Below are positions 58,900 through 64,000 of a DNA stretch of 64,000 nt, in pieces. Where the stretch lies: the NCBI GenBank assembly GCA_003573975.1, contig AP018533.1:620001-684000 (forward strand), written 5' to 3'. Each line of letters starts with the position of its first letter. The first letter of the stretch is position 1. This stretch comes from Clostridiales bacterium CCNA10 (lineage in GTDB: Bacteria > Bacillota > Clostridia > Oscillospirales > Oscillospiraceae). The translations under genes and the position numbers were made by a program. The notes under the pieces are model-generated. The model did not search any database. It worked only from the letters and a program-made list of their open reading frames with translations, and was not told the DNA's origin.

Positions 58900-61800
58900 T
58901 CATTTGAAGTATTCGGCGCCGGACTCGAAGAGAGGCTGGTGCTTGTTGCCGGGGATGTTGACGCCCACATACTGGCCGCGGCGCTCCAGATGGCCCATCT
59001 TGCCCATCACCCGGCCGTCGGGGGAGAAGATGCCCTCGATGGCGGCGATGGATCCGTTGGGGTTGAAGGCGATGTCCATGGTGGGCTGACCGGCGGCGTC
59101 CACATACTGGGTGGCGACCTGGCCGTTGGCGATCAGGGACTCCAGGGCGGCCTTGGGGGCCACGAAGCGGCCCTCGCCGTGGGAGATGGGGATGGTGTGC
59201 AGGTCGCCCACCTGGCTCTTGAGCATCCAGGGAGAGTTCACGCTGGCTACACGGGTGGTCACATAGCTGGACTGGTGGCGACCGATGAGGTTATAGGTCA
59301 GGGTGGGGCAGGTCTCGTCCATATCCCGGATCTCACCATAGGGGACCAGGCCCAGCTTCACCAGGGCCTGGAAGCCGTTGCAGATGCCCAGCATCAGGCC
59401 GTCCCGGTGCTTCAGCAGGTCCATGATGGCGTCCGCCAGGGCGGGGGAGCGGAGGAAGGAGGCGATGAACTTGCCGGAGCCCTCGGGCTCGTCGCCGCCG
59501 GAGAAGCCGCCGGGGATGACCACCATCTGGGCCGAGCGGATGGCGCGCTCCAGGGCCTGGGCGGACTGGGTGAGGAAATCGGTGGTCAGGTTGCGCACCA
59601 CCACGATCTCCGGGTCGATGCCCGCACGGATGCAGGCCCGGGCGGTGTCATACTCACAGTTGGTGCCGGGGAACACGGGGATGACCGCCTTGGGATGGGC
59701 CGCCTTGTGCTTGCAGACGGCGATGGAGCGCTTGTCCCAGGAGATGGGGGCCACGGTTTCGGCAGTGCCCGCCTTGGTGGGGTAGACGGGCTCCAGGACG
59801 GCGTCGTTCAGGGTCAGCAGCTCGTCAATAGAAACGGCCTCGCCGGGCAGGGCGATCATGGGGACCTCGGTGGTCTCGCCAATGCGGCGGGCATGGGGCA
59901 GGTTGACGTCCTCGGCCAGCTCGGCCACGATGCCGCCCACCTGGGAAAGATACCAGCTGACGTCCTCCATACCGGCCTGGAAGCCGATCCGGTTGCCGAA
60001 GGACATCTTCATCACGGCCTCGGCCAGGCTGTTCTCCACAGCCCAGGCGGCCTTTACCTTCCCGGCCTGGCACAGGGCGTGGAACTGCTCCCAGGAGGAC
60101 TTGCAGGTCTCCGTATCGCCGGAACCGAAGAGGTAAACGGAATGGCCCGCGGACTTGAACTCGGGGGAGAGGACCTCTTCTGCCTTCACGGGGGCGATGG
60201 CGAAGGAAATGAGGGTGGGGGGCACGTCCTTGTCCAGGAAGGAGCCGGACATGGAATCCTTGCCGCCGATGGCGGCCGCCCCCAGCTCCAGCTGGGCGTC
60301 CAGAGCGCCCAGCAGGGCGGAGAAGGGCTTGCCCCAGCGCTGAGGCTCGTCCCGCAGCTTCTCAAAGAACTCCTGAAGGGTCAAGTAGGCCTTTTTATAA
60401 TCGGCGCCGGCGGCCACAATCTTGGCCACGGAGGTATAGACGGCGTCGTGGGCCCCCTGGTAGGGATCGGCGGACAGGGCCTCCGGGTCACAACCCCAGG
60501 ACATGACGCTGGCCTGGTCAGTCTCCTGGCCGGGCAGGACGGGGAACAGGGCGGCCATGGCCTGGGCGGGGGTGCGCTGAGTCTTTCCGCCGAAGGGCAT
60601 CAGGACGCTGCCCGCCCCGATGGAGCCGTCAAACCGCTCGGTCAGTCCCCGGCGGCTGGCGCACTTCAGGCTGGAGGCCATCTCCCGCAGGGAGGCGGGG
60701 GCCTGCGCAGTTGCTCCCTTGGACTGGGAGACCGAGACGCCGGCGTGCTTCACCGCGCCGTTGGTGTTCAAAAATTCACGGGAGAGGTCGGCCACGGTCT
60801 GGCCCTTCCAGTGCATGACCATCCGGGGACTCTCGGTGACCACGGCCACCTGATAGGCCTCCAGGTTCTCCGCCTCAGCGGCGGCGATGAACCTGGCTGC
60901 GTCCTCCGGGGCGACGACCACGGCCATGCGCTCCTGGCTCTCGGAGATGGCAAGCTCCGTGCCGTCCAGGCCCTCGTACTTCTTGCGTACTGCGTCTAGC
61001 TGGATCTCCAGGCCGTCGGCCAGCTCGCCGATGGCCACGGACACGCCGCCGGCGCCGAAGTCGTTGCACCGCTTGATGAGGCGGGTGATCTCTCCGTTCC
61101 GAAACAGACGCTGGATCTTCCGCTCCTCGGGGGCGTTGCCCTTCTGGACCTCGGAGGCCATGGTGGTCAGGGACTTCTTGTTGTGGCTCTTTGAGGAGCC
61201 GGTGGCGCCGCCGATGCCGTCCCGGCCGGTGCGGCCGCCCAGCAGGATGACCACGTCTCCGGGGGCGGGGCGCTCCCGGCGGACGTTCTCCGCGGGAGCA
61301 GCGCCAACCACAGCGCCGCACTCCAGGCGCTTGGCGATGTAGCCCTCGTGGTACACCTCGGCCACATGGCCGGTAGCCAGGCCGATCTGGTTGCCATAGG
61401 AGGAATAGCCCGCCGCCGCGGTCTGGGCCAGCTTCCGCTGGGGCAGCTTGCCCTCCAGGGTCTGGTCAAAGGGTACCCGGGGGTCGCCGCCGCCGGTGAA
61501 GCGCATGGCCTGGTGGACATACACGCGCCCGGAGAGGGGATCCCGGATGCAGCCGCCGATGCAGGTGGCCGCACCGCCGAAGGGCTCGATCTCGGTGGGG
61601 TGGTTGTGGGTCTCGTTCTTGAACATGAGCAGCCAGTCCTGCTCCTTGCCGTCCACCACGGCGGGGACCTTGATGGAGCAGGCGTTGATCTCCTCGCTCT
61701 CATCCAGCTCGGGGAGCAGGCCCCGCTTTTTCAGCGTCTTGGTGCCGATGGTGGCGATGTCCATCAGGGTCTGGGGCCGCTTGGCGGCCTTCTCCTCCCC

Positions 61801-62583
61801 ATAGACCTCCACACGGGCGTCCAGATACCGCTGATAGGCGGCCTTGACCGCGGGGGCGCCGATGTCCACCGCGTCCAGATGGGTGGAGAAGGTGGTGTGG
61901 CGGCAGTGGTCGGACCAGTAGGTGTCCACCACCCGCACCTCGGTAATGGTGGGGTCCCGCTTCTCCTCGTCCCGGAAGTAGGTCTGGAGGAATTTCAGGT
62001 CATCCAGATCCATCGCCAGGCCCAGCTCAGACAGAAGATGGGCCAGCCCCTTCTCGTCCAGGGCGGTGAAGCCCTCCACCACAGCCACGCGGTCGGGGGC
62101 GGCGTGCTCCCGGACCAGAGTGGCGGGCTTGTCTACAGAGGCCTCGCGGCTCTCCACCGGGTTGATAAGGTACTTGCGGATCTTCTCCAGTTCGTTCTGG
62201 GACAGCTGGCCGCCCAGGAGGTAGACCTTGGCGTAGGCGATGAGGGGGCGGTCCACGCCGGACTGGAGCTGGATGCACTGGGCGCAGGAGTCGGCCCGCT
62301 GGTCGAACTGGCCGGGGAGGGCCTCCACCGCCAGAACGCTGTGGACCGTGTCGGGAGCGGGATAGGTCTCGTCCCAGATGTCGTCCACCTGGGGCTCGGA
62401 AAACACCACCGTCTTGGCCGCCTGATAGACCGCGGGATCGATGTGGTCCGCGTCATAGCGGTTCAGGATCCGGACGGACTCCAGGGACTCCACCCCCAGC
62501 TGCTCCCGCAGCTGACGGCACAGGCCCTGGGCCTCTACGTCAAAGCCGGGCTTCTTTTCTGAGTAGCATCGAAAAACGCTCAT
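58900..62583 (-). CDS. purL: Phosphoribosylformylglycinamidine synthase, single-chain PurL
   Basis: A 1227-residue fusion of the synthetase and glutaminase parts, as in the large-type enzyme (most Bacilli split it into purS, purL and purQ). It converts FGAR to FGAM in purine synthesis. ATG 62583 (MSVFRCYSEKKPGF) has GGAGG 7 nt upstream; an ATG at 62589 is too close. Synthetase motifs: VRVVDTYWSDHCRHTTF, FKNETHNHPTEIEPFGGAATC, GGKDSMSGSF. The C-terminal class I glutaminase has VIPVFPGTNCEYD, GGFSGGDEPEGSGKF and LGICNGFQALVKLGL with the catalytic Cys. Confidence 0.97.
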   Translation of the reverse strand: MSVFRCYSEKKPGFDVEAQGLCRQLREQLGVESLESVRILNRYDADHIDPAVYQAAKTVVFSEPQVDDIWDETYPAPDTVHSVLAVEALPGQFDQRADSCAQCIQLQSGVDRPLIAYAKVYLLGGQLSQNELEKIRKYLINPVESREASVDKPATLVREHAAPDRVAVVEGFTALDEKGLAHLLSELGLAMDLDDLKFLQTYFRDEEKRDPTITEVRVVDTYWSDHCRHTTFSTHLDAVDIGAPAVKAAYQRYLDARVEVYGEEKAAKRPQTLMDIATIGTKTLKKRGLLPELDESEEINACSIKVPAVVDGKEQDWLLMFKNETHNHPTEIEPFGGAATCIGGCIRDPLSGRVYVHQAMRFTGGGDPRVPFDQTLEGKLPQRKLAQTAAAGYSSYGNQIGLATGHVAEVYHEGYIAKRLECGAVVGAAPAENVRRERPAPGDVVILLGGRTGRDGIGGATGSSKSHNKKSLTTMASEVQKGNAPEERKIQRLFRNGEITRLIKRCNDFGAGGVSVAIGELADGLEIQLDAVRKKYEGLDGTELAISESQERMAVVVAPEDAARFIAAAEAENLEAYQVAVVTESPRMVMHWKGQTVADLSREFLNTNGAVKHAGVSVSQSKGATAQAPASLREMASSLKCASRRGLTERFDGSIGAGSVLMPFGGKTQRTPAQAMAALFPVLPGQETDQASVMSWGCDPEALSADPYQGAHDAVYTSVAKIVAAGADYKKAYLTLQEFFEKLRDEPQRWGKPFSALLGALDAQLELGAAAIGGKDSMSGSFLDKDVPPTLISFAIAPVKAEEVLSPEFKSAGHSVYLFGSGDTETCKSSWEQFHALCQAGKVKAAWAVENSLAEAVMKMSFGNRIGFQAGMEDVSWYLSQVGGIVAELAEDVNLPHARRIGETTEVPMIALPGEAVSIDELLTLNDAVLEPVYPTKAGTAETVAPISWDKRSIAVCKHKAAHPKAVIPVFPGTNCEYDTARACIRAGIDPEIVVVRNLTTDFLTQSAQALERAIRSAQMVVIPGGFSGGDEPEGSGKFIASFLRSPALADAIMDLLKHRDGLMLGICNGFQALVKLGLVPYGEIRDMDETCPTLTYNLIGRHQSSYVTTRVASVNSPWMLKSQVGDLHTIPISHGEGRFVAPKAALESLIANGQVATQYVDAAGQPTMDIAFNPNGSIAAIEGIFSPDGRVMGKMGHLERRGQYVGVNIPGNKHQPLFESGAEYFK

Positions 62584-62688
62584 AACCATTCCTCCACGTT
62601 TTTTCTGTTGATTCCCGGATACGCGCTGCGGAGGCCGGAGTCGGTGCAGAAGGTCCGCTCCGCCCCGCGGGATGGCCGGGATTTTTTC

Positions 62689-64000
62689 TTATGGAACTGT
62701 CCAGTGGGACAGGTCATAAAAGACGTTGTACTGGGTCGGATTCAGCTGGTCCAGCCGCCCGTACTGGGTGAGGACCGAGCCGTTTTTGAAGCAGATGGGT
62801 GCGATGGGCGCCTGCTGGCAGAGATAGCGGTACAGAGAGGCGGCGGCGGACTGCCGAAGCTCCCCCTCCGCGGTGCGGAAGGCGGAGAGCAGGCCGGAGA
62901 TGACGCTGTCCTCCCAGCCGCCGTAGTTCAGCGCGCCGCCGGGCGCGATGAGGGCGGAGAGGTCGAAGTCCGGGGTGAGATAGACTTCCCCCAGATACAG
63001 GTCGAAGTCTCGGGCGGCCAAGGCGGCGGTGTATTCCTCCCAGGGGAGGCGCTCCACCGTGACCCGGAGCCCGGCCTCCTGGAGCTGCCGGGCGATCTCA
63101 TTGGCGGCCGCGCTTTTGGCGGTATTTTCAATATTCACCAGCAGTGTCAGGGAGCGCCCCTTCAGGTCCAGATCTGTGAGGATGGACGGGTCGTAGGACA
63201 GCCGCTTGGCCAGCTCCTCATTGTAAAGGAGAGAGACGGGGTGGACCGGGATGGCCGCCGCCGCCGCGTGCCGGGCGAAGATAGTCTCCGCCAGGGAATC
63301 CCGGTCGATGGCCCGGGCCACGGCCCGGCGGACCTCCGGGTCCCGGCACAGCCCCTGGGAGGCGTTGAAGCCCAGATAGAGCAGGTCGGTAGAGGGGTAG
63401 TCCCAGACCTGATAGCTGCCGGAGGAGCCCAGCTCACTGTTTCCGGTCAGATCCACATCGATCAGGCTGACCTCTCCGGAATTGAAGGCGGAGACCAGCT
63501 CGTCCGATTTGGTGAGCGAAGCCAGGCGGATCTCCTGGACCGGGAGGGAGCCGGAGCCCTGCCACCAGTCGGAGCGGGCGGTGAGGCTGAGGCTTCCACC
63601 GCTGTCGGTGAGCAGATAGGGGCCGGTGCCAAGCGGGCGCGCCCCGGTCCCCAGAGCAATGGGGATGTCCAGCAGAAGGGGGAGGGAACTGTTAGGCTGG
63701 CTGAGGGTGAGGACCACCTGTCCCTCACCGCCCCGGATGGACTGGACGCCGGACAGGCGGCCGGCGTACCGGGAGGCGGGATCCAGCGCCGTCTGGAGGG
63801 CCTGGGCCGCCGTCTCCCCGGTGAGGGGAGTGCCGTCGGAGAAGGTAACTCCGGACCGGAGGGTGAAGGTCCAGGTGAGCCGGTCCTCGCTGACCGTGTA
63901 GCCCTCACACAGCAGGGGGACGGCCTGGAACTGGCTGTCCACAGCGAAGAGCCCCTCGTACAGCAGAGGGGCCAGGGTGAGATTGGCCTTGTTCCCGGAG
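62689..64000 (-). CDS. Family-5 ABC substrate-binding protein (peptide type), N-terminus beyond window
   Basis: At least 436 residues to the stop at 62689; the frame stays open to base 64000, where it reads NLTLAPLLYEGLFAVDSQFQ, so the start and any signal peptide lie outside. Typical motifs are WTFTLRSGVTFSDGTPLTGE, LGTGPYLLTDS, DLLYLGFNASQGLCRDPEVRRAVARAIDRDSL and LPWEEYTAALAARDFDLYLGEVYLTPDFD. It binds oligopeptides or similar ligands outside the membrane. The ending QYNVFYDLSHWTVP is complete. A GTG within the window is not the true start. Confidence 0.9.
   Translation of the reverse strand, partial: SGNKANLTLAPLLYEGLFAVDSQFQAVPLLCEGYTVSEDRLTWTFTLRSGVTFSDGTPLTGETAAQALQTALDPASRYAGRLSGVQSIRGGEGQVVLTLSQPNSSLPLLLDIPIALGTGARPLGTGPYLLTDSGGSLSLTARSDWWQGSGSLPVQEIRLASLTKSDELVSAFNSGEVSLIDVDLTGNSELGSSGSYQVWDYPSTDLLYLGFNASQGLCRDPEVRRAVARAIDRDSLAETIFARHAAAAAIPVHPVSLLYNEELAKRLSYDPSILTDLDLKGRSLTLLVNIENTAKSAAANEIARQLQEAGLRVTVERLPWEEYTAALAARDFDLYLGEVYLTPDFDLSALIAPGGALNYGGWEDSVISGLLSAFRTAEGELRQSAAASLYRYLCQQAPIAPICFKNGSVLTQYGRLDQLNPTQYNVFYDLSHWTVP

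Noticed and set aside
1..64000. CRISPR arrays, toxin-antitoxin or defence islands
   Set aside because: No regularly spaced repeats and no cas, restriction, abortive-infection or toxin-antitoxin proteins were found by reading.

Overview
The window looks like the chromosome of a GC-rich, spore-forming gut Firmicute of the Oscillospiraceae type (Flavonifractor/Lawsonibacter/Intestinimonas-like). The basis is the Firmicutes order gdpP-rplI-dnaB, a T-box leader, an FMN riboswitch, a class III fructose bisphosphatase, a GerMN lipoprotein, strong Shine-Dalgarno sites and high GC coding sequence. The genus is inferred from style, not from a database search.

Layout. 1-4.4 kb: dnaB (partial), rplI and gdpP on the minus strand, then ilvE on the plus strand from a divergent promoter. 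4.6-20.5 kb: an integrative, mobilizable-type element in a tRNA-Ala(CGC) gene. It carries two tandem tyrosine recombinases (one with an in-frame TGA), small accessory genes, a MOBP/MobL-like relaxase with C-terminal Sel1 repeats, and a frameshifted helper gene. Its cargo is an AbgB-like amidohydrolase, an SLC13-type permease, a GltS-type symporter and a divergent regulator. Decayed WYL and XRE regulators and a 46-nt tRNA-end copy (attR) close the element. 20.6-21.4 kb: remnants of another mobile element.

21.4-30.3 kb: a probable regulon. A 52-residue Cys/His-rich protein coupled to a ZIP metal transporter, an HMA-like protein that has lost its CxxC, a LysR regulator, and a five-gene peptide/nickel-type ABC importer ending with an AstE/aspartoacylase-like hydrolase all sit behind variants of one 16-bp palindrome (consensus GTTAGC-N4-GCTAAC). 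This is the most interesting unexplained signal in the window. 30.6-33.8 kb: a two-component system whose regulator has a stop at codon 60, and a truncated efflux adaptor with no transporter left beside it. 34-38.2 kb: an FMN-riboswitch ribD-ribE-ribBA-ribH operon followed by a stand-alone winged-helix protein. 38.2-39.5 kb: two 126-bp imperfect repeats and an orphan gene.

39.6-46.1 kb: a D,D-carboxypeptidase, a ComEA-like protein, a two-component system with a GerMN lipoprotein, an O-acetylhomoserine sulfhydrylase and a DUF3783 protein. 46.3-52.3 kb: a T-box-controlled operon with two complete acetolactate synthases (ilvB-ilvN twice) and ilvC. 52.4-64 kb: a ketopantoate reductase-like gene, a Nudix hydrolase, a MATE transporter, fbp, three tRNAs (Met, Glu, Val), a TIM-barrel protein, single-chain purL and an oligopeptide-type binding protein cut by the window edge.

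Nutrient acquisition and branched-chain amino acid, riboflavin and purine synthesis dominate the core regions. The accessory regions show extensive decay by nonsense mutation, frameshift and truncation, mostly explicable by GC-to-AT transitions and homopolymer slips.
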